Of a stretch of 64,000 nucleotides of DNA, positions 8,727-17,020 are shown one piece after another. Source of the stretch: Nitrosospira sp. Nsp2 (GTDB lineage Bacteria > Pseudomonadota > Gammaproteobacteria > Burkholderiales > Nitrosomonadaceae); assembly GCF_003050965.1 (NCBI RefSeq), contig NZ_QAOU01000002.1, forward strand, positions 186,001 to 250,000. The letters are read 5' to 3'. The position numbers and the translations under genes are program-made. Numbering within the stretch: position 1 is the first letter of the stretch; every line of letters starts with the position of its first letter. Below the pieces are notes generated by a model that did not search any database, was not told the origin of the DNA, and was given only the letters and a program-made list of their open reading frames with translations.

Positions 8727-8973
8727 TGTTCGCCCACCGCTCCGATTATTCCGTTAAATGATGTTTGAATTATTAGCATAATAGCGGATGGGTGTCAAGA
8801 GTGTATTTCGAAGATTCCGGGTGCCAGCGCAGAAAATGCATTGGATCGCGATTTATGGCGCCGCAACCGCTAACGGCAGGAGCAAGTCGAGAAGTAAGTC
8901 GGGATACAGGGAAAAGCCGGGGGGTCGAAGCAGTGGAAGGTGGCGGAGCCGGATTGCCCGGCCTGCAAGGTTT

Positions 8974-9351
8974 CTATTCGCCGCCCATTGACTTGACCTG
9001 GGCGCGGAGATTTTCGATCTCGTCGAGGAGTTGCAGGGCCAGGGCGACGCCCGCCAAATTGACGCCGAGGTCGCTTTGGAGGCGCATCGCTGTTCTCGCG
9101 CGACGCATCTGCTCGCCGGAGAAGCGCCAATGCTGGGGTTCGTTTTCTTCGGTGGGCATCTCCGGCATCAGCAGGCCCTCGTCCACCAGTTCTATTATGT
9201 AACCGGTCTGCACCGAACAGGCATGGCTGATTTCGGTCAGGGTCAGAACGCTCTCCTCGTCGAGAATGATTCCGCTCAGTGCGCCGGGCCCGTTTGCAGA
9301 CCCGGATTCAGGATCGGTCGACATATTGTCCAGCCCATTTTCACCGCTCAT
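8974..9351 (-). CDS. cbpM: Chaperone modulator CbpM (MerR-like helix-turn-helix)
   Basis: 125 residues. Residues about 35-75 form a MerR-type winged helix ([19 protein letters not shown]), followed by LPEM-like linker sequence and a [17 protein letters not shown] helix. A C-terminal coiled helix with [11 protein letters not shown] follows, as in E. coli CbpM. CbpM binds the J-domain of CbpA and blocks its co-chaperone and DNA-binding activity. The start codon overlaps the stop of cbpA by four bases (ATGA), so translation is probably coupled. The N-terminus is about 25 residues longer than usual, and a second ATG at codon 10 is possible. Confidence 0.88.
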   Translation of the reverse strand: MSGENGLDNMSTDPESGSANGPGALSGIILDEESVLTLTEISHACSVQTGYIIELVDEGLLMPEMPTEENEPQHWRFSGEQMRRARTAMRLQSDLGVNLAGVALALQLLDEIENLRAQVKSMGGE

Positions 9352-10337
9352 GCGCTCACTCCCAGCCTGGCTCTCGGATTAAATGATTTAAACTGCTCCG
9401 CCATCTTGCGGTAAGACTCCTTGTCCGCCTCATCATTGGCGGGAGGAGCCACGATTTGCAGCACCACAAAAAAATCCCCCGGCGTTTTGCCGGGAATGCC
9501 GCGGCCCTTCAACCTGAGCTTGCGTCCTGTTGTTGAACCAGCAGGAATCTTGAGTTCAACGACCCCACCCGGTGTGGGTGTTTTTACCGTCGCGCCCAGC
9601 GCCGCCTCCCACGGGGCCACTGGCAGATCAAGGTAAACGTCCGCATTCTCTACACGATAGAAGGGGTGGGGGCGAAATGCAACTTCAAGGTACAGGTCTC
9701 CGGGTTTGCCCTGGCCGTGGCCTGGCGCGCCCTGGCCCGCGAGGCGTATATACTGCCCCGAGCGGATGCCTCGCGGAATGACGACATTCAGCTTGTGCTC
9801 CCGCGTCGACACATGTCCACCAGCGTCTACCTGGGGTACCTGAAGGGTAATGGAGCGGGTACCACCGGTGTACGCTTCTTCGAGGTCGATCATTATCTTT
9901 GCGTAATGATCCTGGCCCGGCACACTAAATGTCCCGCCCGTCCGAGCGCCCGTTGCTCCGCCTTGCCTGCCTTGTCTTCCATGGGCCGCGCCAAAACCAT
10001 GGCCGAACAGGGATTCGAAAAAATCGCTGTACTGCGATGCATCGGCCCCGCCAAACCCGCGTTCGGAAAACTCGAAGCCCGCGTTCCAGTCCGGCGGCGG
10101 GCGGAATTCCTGGTTCGGCTTCCATTCCGCGCCGAGCCGGTCGTAGGCCACCCGCTTTTCCGGATCTTTCAGCACCTCATAAGCCTCGCCCAGTTCCTTG
10201 AAGCGAACCTCCGCCTCGGGTTCCTTGCTTACATCGGGATGATACTTGCGCGCCAGCTTCCGGTAAGCGCGCTTGATGTCGTCCTGGGACGCATCCCGCG
10301 GCACACCCATGATCTTGTAATAATCCTTGAATTCCAT
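9348..10337 (-). CDS. cbpA: Curved-DNA-binding protein CbpA, DnaJ-type co-chaperone
   Basis: 329 residues. A J-domain fills residues 1-70 with the HPD tripeptide at 33-35, which stimulates DnaK ATPase. A Gly/Phe-rich linker follows (about 95-140), then two C-terminal substrate-binding beta domains. There is no Cys-rich zinc finger, which separates CbpA from DnaJ. It acts as a DnaK partner under stress and in E. coli is also a nucleoid protein. It is the first gene of a two-gene operon with cbpM. The region just upstream (10338-10620) probably contains its promoter. Confidence 0.95.
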   Translation of the reverse strand: MEFKDYYKIMGVPRDASQDDIKRAYRKLARKYHPDVSKEPEAEVRFKELGEAYEVLKDPEKRVAYDRLGAEWKPNQEFRPPPDWNAGFEFSERGFGGADASQYSDFFESLFGHGFGAAHGRQGRQGGATGARTGGTFSVPGQDHYAKIMIDLEEAYTGGTRSITLQVPQVDAGGHVSTREHKLNVVIPRGIRSGQYIRLAGQGAPGHGQGKPGDLYLEVAFRPHPFYRVENADVYLDLPVAPWEAALGATVKTPTPGGVVELKIPAGSTTGRKLRLKGRGIPGKTPGDFFVVLQIVAPPANDEADKESYRKMAEQFKSFNPRARLGVSA

Positions 10338-10620
10338 TTATGATTCGCAATAAGCAACGCAAGCGTTCGGATTTCACTCAAGCATACCCTGTAACTCTCC
10401 TCTATTACAAACACGAACAGATTCCAGCCCATACATCTCTCATCGGGAATGCAAGCCTGCTGAGACTGCCGTGACCGTGATAGTGACAATTGATTGCACC
10501 GGCAGCGGTTCTTACCGGCACGATCATCAGGCCATTCCTTGAGGATCGAGAGCTTGGCGGTGGGGAGCAGCCCCCGTATATTGTAGATTCGACGAACTGC
10601 TCTCGTTATCGGCTACCCTG

Positions 10621-11049
10621 CTATTGAGCGTACACAAAGGGAGGCAGTTTCTTCAATGCCTCCTTTGTGGCCCCCGCAATTATCGCCTTTGGGGCGATCT
10701 GGGTGAATTGGCGCACCGGTATCGCGACCCGGTGCTTCCCCATCCCGAGAAAGCCTCCAACCTCCACAATTGCCACGGACAACTTCCCGTCCGGGCTCAG
10801 GATCAGATCCTCAATTTCCCCGATCTTATCGCCGGATTCATTCTGGACTTTGGTACCGATCAGCTTGGAAGCCCGCCAGCCGGTAGCAATAAGCTCGGTC
10901 TCAACTACAGTGACACCCAGCGTTACCTTTCCCGCCGGTACCGGTGGTACTACAGCTCCCTTGTCATGACTTTCGGCAAAGGCCGTACCAATCAATGCCA
11001 GGCTGAAAAATACAGGGATGATTATGCTTCTTCCGAGGTTCAGGTTCAT
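10621..11049 (-). CDS. Exported PRC-barrel domain protein (copy 1)
   Basis: 142 residues. A signal peptide covers residues 1-25 (ends AFA). Residues about 45-130 are a PRC-barrel: ATGWRASKLIG, then GDKIGEIEDLIL and KHRVAIPVRQF. CAGGAG precedes the ATG. PRC barrels occur in the photosynthetic reaction centre H subunit and in RimM, and in many small periplasmic proteins of unknown role. It is a clear paralog of the protein at 13104-13595, sharing GWRASKLIG and KHRVAIP, with the same tail ending in FxYA. The two copies flank the DsbA/peroxiredoxin and BON genes. Confidence 0.88.
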   Translation of the reverse strand: MNLNLGRSIIIPVFFSLALIGTAFAESHDKGAVVPPVPAGKVTLGVTVVETELIATGWRASKLIGTKVQNESGDKIGEIEDLILSPDGKLSVAIVEVGGFLGMGKHRVAIPVRQFTQIAPKAIIAGATKEALKKLPPFVYAQ

Positions 11050-11194
11050 GATTTAACTCCTGTTAAAGTTCACTTTGTCAACGTTCACTTACTACTAGAG
11101 CGCGCCAGCATGAGCTGACCCGCCACCTACTCGCTGCCCCCCGGGCCCGAATCTGTCTCATGCCGAGCCGGAACGCCTCACGAATACCTGTTAC

Positions 11195-11719
11195 TTATAC
11201 ATATGCTGCTGCCCGTAGCGCACGCAGGAGGGAGGCTTCATCCCAGCCACCGTCATGACGCTCCCCATTGATGAAAAAAGTTGGGGTACCTGCCACGCCA
11301 CTGCGCACTCCGCCCATGAAGTCGCGTTTAACGCGCTCGCGGAATCGCCCTGATGCGAGATCCTTTTCGAAGCGCTCCATGTCTAGCTCCAGTGCTTGCG
11401 CAAGCGCTGCTATCAGCGCAGGACTCAGCGCTGGCTGATTTTCATAAAGCGCGTCATGCATTTCCCAGAACCGGCCCTGCGCGCCAGCGGCTTCAGCCGC
11501 TTCGGCGGCAAATTCAGCCTGCGGATGGACCTGGGCGAGCGGAAAATTTCGGAATACGAAGCGTATCTGATTGTGAAGCTGGTCCTGGACCAGCTTCACA
11601 ATCGCAGACGCGGCTGCGCAGTACGGGCACTGATAATCGCCATACTCGACCAACGTAACCGGCGCGGTCTCAGAACCCTGCATGTGATCATCCTTACCCA
11701 CCGGAACGACCAGACTCAT
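11195..11719 (-). CDS. DsbA-family thioredoxin-fold protein, cytosolic
   Basis: 174 residues. A thioredoxin fold with active-site C31-P-Y-C34, a helical insertion (about 65-130), and the cis-proline loop GVAGTPTFFING are all visible. There is no signal peptide, so unlike DsbA it should act in the cytosol, probably as a thiol oxidoreductase or disulfide reductase of the FrnE/DsbA group. Its start overlaps the stop of the peroxiredoxin gene by four bases (ATGA). Translational coupling suggests that it works with, or recycles, that peroxiredoxin. The partner role is inference. Confidence 0.9.
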   Translation of the reverse strand: MSLVVPVGKDDHMQGSETAPVTLVEYGDYQCPYCAAASAIVKLVQDQLHNQIRFVFRNFPLAQVHPQAEFAAEAAEAAGAQGRFWEMHDALYENQPALSPALIAALAQALELDMERFEKDLASGRFRERVKRDFMGGVRSGVAGTPTFFINGERHDGGWDEASLLRALRAAAYV

Positions 11720-12189
11720 GATGCACCTCCGGAAAGCGATTCCAGGGCGCGCAAAACGCCGTCCGCGCCCGGGTTAACGCCAATCGGCGAGACGTGGCTC
11801 CAATGGATCACACCATCGGGCTTGATGACGAACAGAGCACGCTCGCTCACGCCTTCCTTGCTTCGGTAGACACCATACTGGCGCGCAACTTCGCCCTTGG
11901 GTTCGAAATCGGCCAGCAGCGTCATGTGGTAGCCCCGGTCCTTGGCGAAGGCGGTATGGCACCATGCGCCGTCCACGGAGATCCCCAGCAGCGAGGCGTC
12001 GAATTTGGCGAACTCATCGCGAAGCTCGTTGAACAGCGCGAGCTCGTCGCCGCACACCGGGCTCCAGTCGGCCGGGTAGAAAATCAGTACGACAGGCCGT
12101 CCGCGCAATTCGGAGAGAGCGACCTGCTGGTCGGGGGTGCTCGGTAATGAGAATTCGGGAGCGGATGTGCCCGCCTTTAATGCTTCCAT
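11716..12189 (-). CDS. Peroxiredoxin (AhpC/TSA family, AhpE/Bcp-like)
   Basis: 157 residues from the ATG at 12189, which has GGAGGG in front; the frame runs 28 codons further upstream without support. Thioredoxin fold with peroxidatic Cys46 in DWSPVCGDEL, the P-x3-S/T-x2-C type loop. Further cysteines are few (WCHTAFAKDRG), which suggests a 1-Cys type or one with an unusual resolving cysteine. It reduces hydrogen peroxide or organic hydroperoxides in the cytosol. It is followed by and overlaps the DsbA-like gene, a natural candidate reductant. Confidence 0.9.
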   Translation of the reverse strand: MEALKAGTSAPEFSLPSTPDQQVALSELRGRPVVLIFYPADWSPVCGDELALFNELRDEFAKFDASLLGISVDGAWCHTAFAKDRGYHMTLLADFEPKGEVARQYGVYRSKEGVSERALFVIKPDGVIHWSHVSPIGVNPGADGVLRALESLSGGAS

Positions 12190-12313
12190 AAGGTTCTGCC
12201 CTCCATTGATGTTCACGTCAAACGAGAAACAAACGAGGGACCCGCGTCCACTCGCATGCCGGTACCTGCACATTCATGCTTGCTCAACCTTGGGGGCGGG
12301 GCATCACGCTGGG

Positions 12314-12967
12314 CTATGGATTTATCGTGATCTCGTTGATCACTCTTGTTACACCCGGGGCCAACCATGCCACTCTTTCCGCTTCGTTGCGTTCAGCCCA
12401 GGAACGGACGGTTCCACGCAGGGTGATCTCGCTTCCGTTTGAAATGACGATGATGTTCTTCGCGTCGACTTCCGCATTCCGCCTGAACGCATCTTCGATC
12501 TTGCGCTTGATGTCGCTGGGCTCAGCCTTCGGCTGCAGACTGATCAGGGTGGTGACGCGAGTCACCCCCCGCAGTTGCCGGATCGCGTGTTCAGCTTTCT
12601 TTCGCTCCCAGTCCCATTCCGCAGTGCCTTCGAGCGTGACCCACCCATCCTTGACAATGACCTTGATGCGGTCCGCTGAACCCGGCACCTCCCGCTGAAG
12701 CGCCGCAACCGCGTCTCGCGCGATCTCGGGGTCCGGTCTCATGCTGCTGGTGGGCAGCCGTACCTGGATATCATTTGCCACGGCGCGAACGCCGGGAACG
12801 CGTTTGGCATCGACTTCGGCTTGAGGCTTGTAAAGGTAGCTTCGAACAAAGCCGGATAAGGTAACAACGCCATCCTTTACCGCCACCGCGATATCGGTGG
12901 CGTCGATTTCGCGATCCCACTTGAGTTCCCACTCCACGTCCTGTTTGATTTCACTATCGGATCTCAC
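12314..12967 (-). CDS. Triple BON-domain protein
   Basis: 217 residues starting with GTG at 12967 behind GGAGG, a strong ribosome site that decides the start. Three BON repeats are recognisable at about residues 5-72, 77-145 and 150-217. Each has the pattern of helix, VKDGxVTLxGxV, helix with A(E)(R)xAxxxxGVxxVxN/T. There is no signal peptide, so it is predicted cytosolic, unlike OsmY. BON domains bind phospholipid or other hydrophobic ligands, and such proteins are typically induced by osmotic or stationary-phase stress. It sits between peroxiredoxin and the second PRC-barrel gene. Confidence 0.9.
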   Translation of the reverse strand: MRSDSEIKQDVEWELKWDREIDATDIAVAVKDGVVTLSGFVRSYLYKPQAEVDAKRVPGVRAVANDIQVRLPTSSMRPDPEIARDAVAALQREVPGSADRIKVIVKDGWVTLEGTAEWDWERKKAEHAIRQLRGVTRVTTLISLQPKAEPSDIKRKIEDAFRRNAEVDAKNIIVISNGSEITLRGTVRSWAERNEAERVAWLAPGVTRVINEITINP

Positions 12968-13103
12968 GTTGCCTCCGGATATGAACCTGCGGACGTCGAT
13001 GAATGCTGCTGGGAATTTTCAGAGGCATAAGCACGGCTTCGTCAATCCGAACCAGAATCGTTGAGTCGGATTGCTGAAGATGTGCTCGAACCGGCGGGAT
13101 GCG

Positions 13104-13595
13104 TCATGGGGACGGGACGTAGGCGGCGTACTCAAAGTTTGGCATGTTTTTCAATGCGGCCTTGGTCGCTCCGGGGAGAATCGCCTTTGGCGCGAGGGGT
13201 TTGAACTGCCGTATGGGGATTGCGACCCGATGCTTGGCAAGGCCGAGGAAGGTTCCTACCTCGACAACTGCCGCGGACAGGTCTCCCTTGGGCGTGGTAA
13301 TCACGTCCTCGATTTTGCCGATTTTTTCATCGAACTCGTTGTACACGGGAGCGCCAATCAGCTTGGAGGCACGCCATCCGGTTGCAACGAGGTCAGCCTC
13401 GATAACCTCGACACCAAGGATTACTTTGCCGGCGATCGCCGGGGGCATCACCGCCTTCTCTTCTTTGGTTTTGGATTCCGAACCCTTATCCTTTTCCGCA
13501 GCCTTGTCCTTGGGCTGCTGCGCCATTGCGCCTCCCATCAACGCAACGCTGCAAGCAGCGCATATGACAATTGCCTTTATAGATTTCAAGTTCAT
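13104..13595 (-). CDS. Exported PRC-barrel domain protein (copy 2)
   Basis: 163 residues from the ATG at 13595, which follows CAGGAGC; the open frame extends 42 codons further upstream without a site. A signal peptide (about 1-25, ending AMA) is followed by a Lys/Glu/Asp-rich linker (about 26-48), absent from copy 1. The PRC-barrel then shows ATGWRASKLIG, EKIGKIEDVI and KHRVAIPIRQF. Close relation to the protein at 10621-11049 indicates duplication. Periplasmic location is expected; the function is unknown. Confidence 0.88.
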   Translation of the reverse strand: MNLKSIKAIVICAACSVALMGGAMAQQPKDKAAEKDKGSESKTKEEKAVMPPAIAGKVILGVEVIEADLVATGWRASKLIGAPVYNEFDEKIGKIEDVITTPKGDLSAAVVEVGTFLGLAKHRVAIPIRQFKPLAPKAILPGATKAALKNMPNFEYAAYVPSP

Positions 13596-13802
13596 GGTTT
13601 GCTCCTGTCGAAATTCGTTACTAGTTACTAAAATGCACGAGCAGGGCTGGCAACGCCTCCTGGTTGACGCCTGGGTCCGGGTATCGGGTATCTGTCCCAT
13701 CCCGAACCAGGCGTTTTCCAAGTCGTGCTCCCCCCTGCCGTGTTCCCCTTTGTTCCCCTTCCTCTTACCTTCTCCTTACCCGTGCCAAATGCCCTCCGCT
13801 GA

Positions 13803-14378
13803 CTAACCGTGCGCGGGAAGACTCTCCGGCGGTGTGCCGTGACCACCAGCCCAGTCTCGCGCGCGCCATGCCAGCGCGAGCAGCAGCACGCCCGAAACAA
13901 TGGCGTAGATGCTGATCAGCCACACCAGGGCCAGCGCTCCGGCGCCAGGGAAGAAAAACACGAATACTCCGAAGGCGATGGAAACAACGCCGTTAAGAAT
14001 CAGGAACGCCTCGCCGCGGATAATCTTACGCAGGCGAATTGCCATGGCGATATCGGCAATCCCGCTTGCCAACGCGGTCGCACCGATCACGAGCACCAGC
14101 ATTAATGCGGTCAGGCCTGGATACAGGAGGGCGCCTGCGCCACCTGCAAGTCCTACTAATCCCAGCAGCAGCAGCAGCCACCAATCGTCGATGCTTTTTC
14201 GATTCCGCACAGCAGCCGTGATGGATACGGCGCCCGAGACCAGTGCATAAGCGGCAAACATGACGATCAGCCACATGAGCGTAAGACCTGGCCAAAATGC
14301 GGCGAGCACGCCAAACAACAGGGAGACTGCACCGCGTATAGCCAATACCTTCCAGGATGCCAAAAGTATTTCATTCAT
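13803..14378 (-). CDS. HdeD-family (DUF308) membrane protein
   Basis: 191 residues, six predicted transmembrane helices in three repeated pairs. Each pair carries the DUF308 pattern of a helix ending in FWPG/LYPG/FFPG followed by a second helix with YALVSG, ALASG or YAIVSG. E. coli HdeD is an acid-resistance membrane protein of unknown mechanism. GAGGTGACATC precedes the ATG. The gene is the first minus-strand gene of the stress block, with a 189-base gap to the divergent charged protein gene. Confidence 0.92.
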   Translation of the reverse strand: MNEILLASWKVLAIRGAVSLLFGVLAAFWPGLTLMWLIVMFAAYALVSGAVSITAAVRNRKSIDDWWLLLLLGLVGLAGGAGALLYPGLTALMLVLVIGATALASGIADIAMAIRLRKIIRGEAFLILNGVVSIAFGVFVFFFPGAGALALVWLISIYAIVSGVLLLALAWRARDWAGGHGTPPESLPAHG

Positions 14379-14567
14379 GATGTCACCTCTCGATTTTCAG
14401 GAATGCAAGTGACCACAATGGCGGAGTGGCCACCCCACCTTCTGTTCGAAAGCGCACATTGTTCAATATGATTTTCTTCTGAGTTAATCAAGCTTATGTG
14501 CGGTGGTGCACAGCGGGAAGCGCTGCTGCAGAGTATGGTTCTACAACGTTTTCATGGAGATAAACCG

Positions 14568-14927
14568 ATGAATGCAGTAGATAAGAAACGAGCCCCCGAG
14601 CGTGTTTCACCCAAAAAGAAAAATGGAGAAGTGGCAGAGCAGGTAGACCTGTCCAATCCGGTGAATCAAACCACGAAAGAAGCGGAAGCAGAGGAGCAAA
14701 CGTTGTTGCCGCACGAGCGTGATCAGACCACCAGGTCCGCAGGCACGAGCCAACCGAATGAAAATGAGATGTCCCGTGCCGTCATCGGGCAGGCCGCGGA
14801 AGACACGGAGCATGGCCTGAAAGACACCGACCGCCGAGGCATTCCATCGGACATCGTGAAATCGGACGTGCCTGGTTCAGAACATGGATCGGATGTGCCT
14901 GAGCAGGCAAGAAAAAAGAAAAAATGA
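14568..14927 (+). CDS. Small charged, probably disordered protein
   Basis: 119 residues from the ATG at 14568, chosen because GGAG lies eight bases upstream; an in-frame start at 14496 is less likely. The sequence is almost free of hydrophobic residues, rich in Glu, Lys, Asp, Thr and Gln, and ends in a KKKK tail. It looks intrinsically disordered, like hydrophilin or desiccation-type stress proteins. No family is recognised. It is divergent from the HdeD-like gene and may share its promoter region. Confidence 0.65.
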   Translation: MNAVDKKRAPERVSPKKKNGEVAEQVDLSNPVNQTTKEAEAEEQTLLPHERDQTTRSAGTSQPNENEMSRAVIGQAAEDTEHGLKDTDRRGIPSDIVKSDVPGSEHGSDVPEQARKKKK

Positions 14928-15053
14928 AGCGATGATGCAAGGATGCTCGCATCGCGCTTCCTCGCTTTTTATTGCGGTTTTATACGAATGCACATGCGCT
15001 GTTCCAGATAACTCGTCTTGTAACTATCAACCGGTTCAAATGAGACTCATCAC

Positions 15054-15542
15054 ATGCACCCTCTGAAATTTGTTCAAAAAATGATGCTGGCCTTGATTCT
15101 GGCTGGTGCTGTCGTCACTCCGGGTTTCGCCGAGGCGGATGAGCCCGCGGCGGGTTCGCCGGCTGCAAGCCCCTCGCTGCCACCGGTTCAGTCGCAGGGC
15201 CAAACGGAATTCATGACGGGAGGAATAGGCCTGGACGAATCCGAGGCGATAAAGAAGGAAGGAAGTTCGTGGCCATTGATGCTTGAGTTTGCCCAGGCCG
15301 ATACTCCGCGTCCCGAGTACATCAGCGATGCGAAGGTCACAATCAAGGACAAATCGGGAAACGTGATGCTGGAGGCGAATGCGGAAGGGCCCTACATGCT
15401 GATAAGGCTTGCTCCGGGCAGATATTCCCTATACGCCACCCATGAGTCGGTCACGCTTCATCGGGAGCTGAAGCTTGTAAAAGGGCAGAACAGGAAAATC
15501 ACGTTGCTCTGGCCTCCGTCCGGGAATAAGACTACGCAGTAA
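15054..15542 (+). CDS. Exported protein with carboxypeptidase-regulatory-like beta domain
   Basis: 162 residues. A signal peptide (about 1-27, ending GFA) precedes a Pro/Ala/Ser-rich linker. The C-terminal about 85 residues resemble a transthyretin-like or carboxypeptidase regulatory domain: DAKVTIKDKSGNVML, then GPYMLIRLAPGRYSLYATH and a final KITLLWP strand. Such domains are small periplasmic beta sandwiches, and no catalytic residues are expected. The ribosome site is weak. Its function is unknown. Confidence 0.75.
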   Translation: MHPLKFVQKMMLALILAGAVVTPGFAEADEPAAGSPAASPSLPPVQSQGQTEFMTGGIGLDESEAIKKEGSSWPLMLEFAQADTPRPEYISDAKVTIKDKSGNVMLEANAEGPYMLIRLAPGRYSLYATHESVTLHRELKLVKGQNRKITLLWPPSGNKTTQ

Positions 15543-15548
15543 GGGTGA

Positions 15549-15606
15549 CCTCATGGCGCTCGCTTCCGGGTTCAATCACCAGACCGGTTCCGAAGGCGCC
15601 ATGAGG
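15549..15606. terminator. Long-loop inverted repeat between convergent genes
   Basis: Perfect 11-base arms CCTCATGGCGC (15549-15559) and GCGCCATGAGG (15596-15606) flank a 36-base loop. They lie seven bases after the stop of the exported beta-domain protein and 35 bases before the convergent stop of the reductase gene. The position suits a bidirectional terminator. There is no U tract and the loop is long, so it may instead be a repeat remnant. Confidence 0.5.
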
Positions 15607-15641
15607 TTGGGCGGCCGGGGCCGATGATGCGTATCAGGCGG

Positions 15642-16652
15642 TCAGACCCCCAGACCCTTGCTCAACCAGTTGTGTATATCAGTCGCGGCAATGGCGGCAT
15701 GGCCCATGGCGACGCTGATCTGGCTCAATTCATTGACCACGTCGCCGGCGGCATATAACCCCGGCACGGTCGTGCGCTGATGGCGGTCGACGATCAGATT
15801 TCCACATTTGTTGCGCCTGGCGCCCAGTCCGATGGCAAGTTCCGATCTCGGGCTCTCCCCCAGCATTGGGTAGATGACGTCGAAAAAGACTTCTTTCCCG
15901 CCTGAAAGGCGGATCGCTGCCCGGGGCTGCCCGGTTATCGACACTTCCGCCTGCGCATCCTCGATCACATCGATTCGCGCCTGCCGCAACTTTTTCCGCT
16001 CTGCTGGTGGGAACGTGGTATCGCCCATGTATATAAGCGTGATTTTTCGTGAGTAGGTTTGCAGGAACAAGGCATGGCTCACGCCATCCCTGGCCGAGCT
16101 CGACATGACCGCTATTGCCTGGTCTCTCGCTTCATACGCGTCGCAAATCGGGCATAGACGAACCAGGCCGCGTCGAACGCCTGCGGTCCAGTTGGGAATG
16201 TTGTGCACGACGTCGGCGGTGCCGGTTGCGAGCAGAACCGTGGAGGCGCGAAGCGCAGGCAAATCGTGAAGGAGGAAACCTCCGCCGTCTCCAGCCCGCA
16301 TCGCTTCGAATACATGTCCTTCCCGTTTCAGGGCAGAGATTTCGGCAGCTTCGATCTCCACCTCGTAATGCGCCGCCTGGCAGCGGAGACGCTCAAGCAG
16401 TTCATCACCCCCGACCCCGTCTGGAAAGCCGGGACAATTGTGACTTGCGGGTATAAGCGACGCGCGGCTGCACCCGCTATCGATCACCACGACCTTGCGC
16501 CGAAAGCGGGCGAGATAAACCGCCGCCGTCAGCCCCGCGGGTCCTCCGCCGATGATCAGGCAGTCCTTGCCGCCATTGAGGTCGCGGCCGTAATTGTCGT
16601 TCTGGCCGCGGTTGAGGGAAGGTGGATTGCGCGGGGGTGGCACGGCTGACAT
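15642..16652 (-). CDS. Thioredoxin-reductase-like FAD flavoprotein
   Basis: 336 residues. An FAD-binding Rossmann motif GGGPAG is at 35-40 after a roughly 28-residue N-terminal extension. The redox motif C167-P-I-C170 sits where thioredoxin reductases have CATC, and the second FAD contact GLYAAGDV is near the C-terminus. The pyridine-nucleotide site is odd: where relatives have GxGxxA/G, this protein reads [10 protein letters not shown] (about 181-190). NADPH binding may therefore be lost or altered. Possible roles are a reductase using another donor or a thiol oxidase-like flavoprotein. It is divergent from the catalase gene, 368 bases away, in line with a redox-stress role. Confidence 0.88.
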   Translation of the reverse strand: MSAVPPPRNPPSLNRGQNDNYGRDLNGGKDCLIIGGGPAGLTAAVYLARFRRKVVVIDSGCSRASLIPASHNCPGFPDGVGGDELLERLRCQAAHYEVEIEAAEISALKREGHVFEAMRAGDGGGFLLHDLPALRASTVLLATGTADVVHNIPNWTAGVRRGLVRLCPICDAYEARDQAIAVMSSSARDGVSHALFLQTYSRKITLIYMGDTTFPPAERKKLRQARIDVIEDAQAEVSITGQPRAAIRLSGGKEVFFDVIYPMLGESPRSELAIGLGARRNKCGNLIVDRHQRTTVPGLYAAGDVVNELSQISVAMGHAAIAATDIHNWLSKGLGV

Positions 16653-17020
16653 TGTTATGCTCGCTTTATCTTTATGTTTATCTCTTCAATAACTCGCGAA
16701 CAGAACAGGATTGGAATGGATGCTCGCGCGCTTCTTTCACGGTCACTCACTTACACGGTGATCGAAGCATATGCCCGGCGCTAGCTGGATTCCGTACGGC
16801 AAGGCACAAAGCCAGGCGTGGTGTCTCTGCATGCGACGGACAGGAAGGACGCGCGCGGCGTATTCACGATGCTGATGAGGTATGTTCGATGCCGCACTGA
16901 AGGCGACAGAAAAAGACCTCATCATCAGGGTCTTACCCGCACCTCAGCAAACGCACCCCAGTAAACCCTGCTTATCCAGCTAAACCCTCCAGTTCAATTC
17001 ATCTTTTTGAAAGGATCACT
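16653..17020. promoter_or_regulatory. Divergent promoter region between reductase and catalase genes
   Basis: About 370 bases with no plausible coding frame; the 92-residue plus-strand frame at 16622-16900 overlaps the reductase start and lacks a site. It should contain the promoters of both redox genes. AT-rich patches near 16670-16700 and 16990-17015 are visible. I cannot point to a confident OxyR or other operator. Confidence 0.4.
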
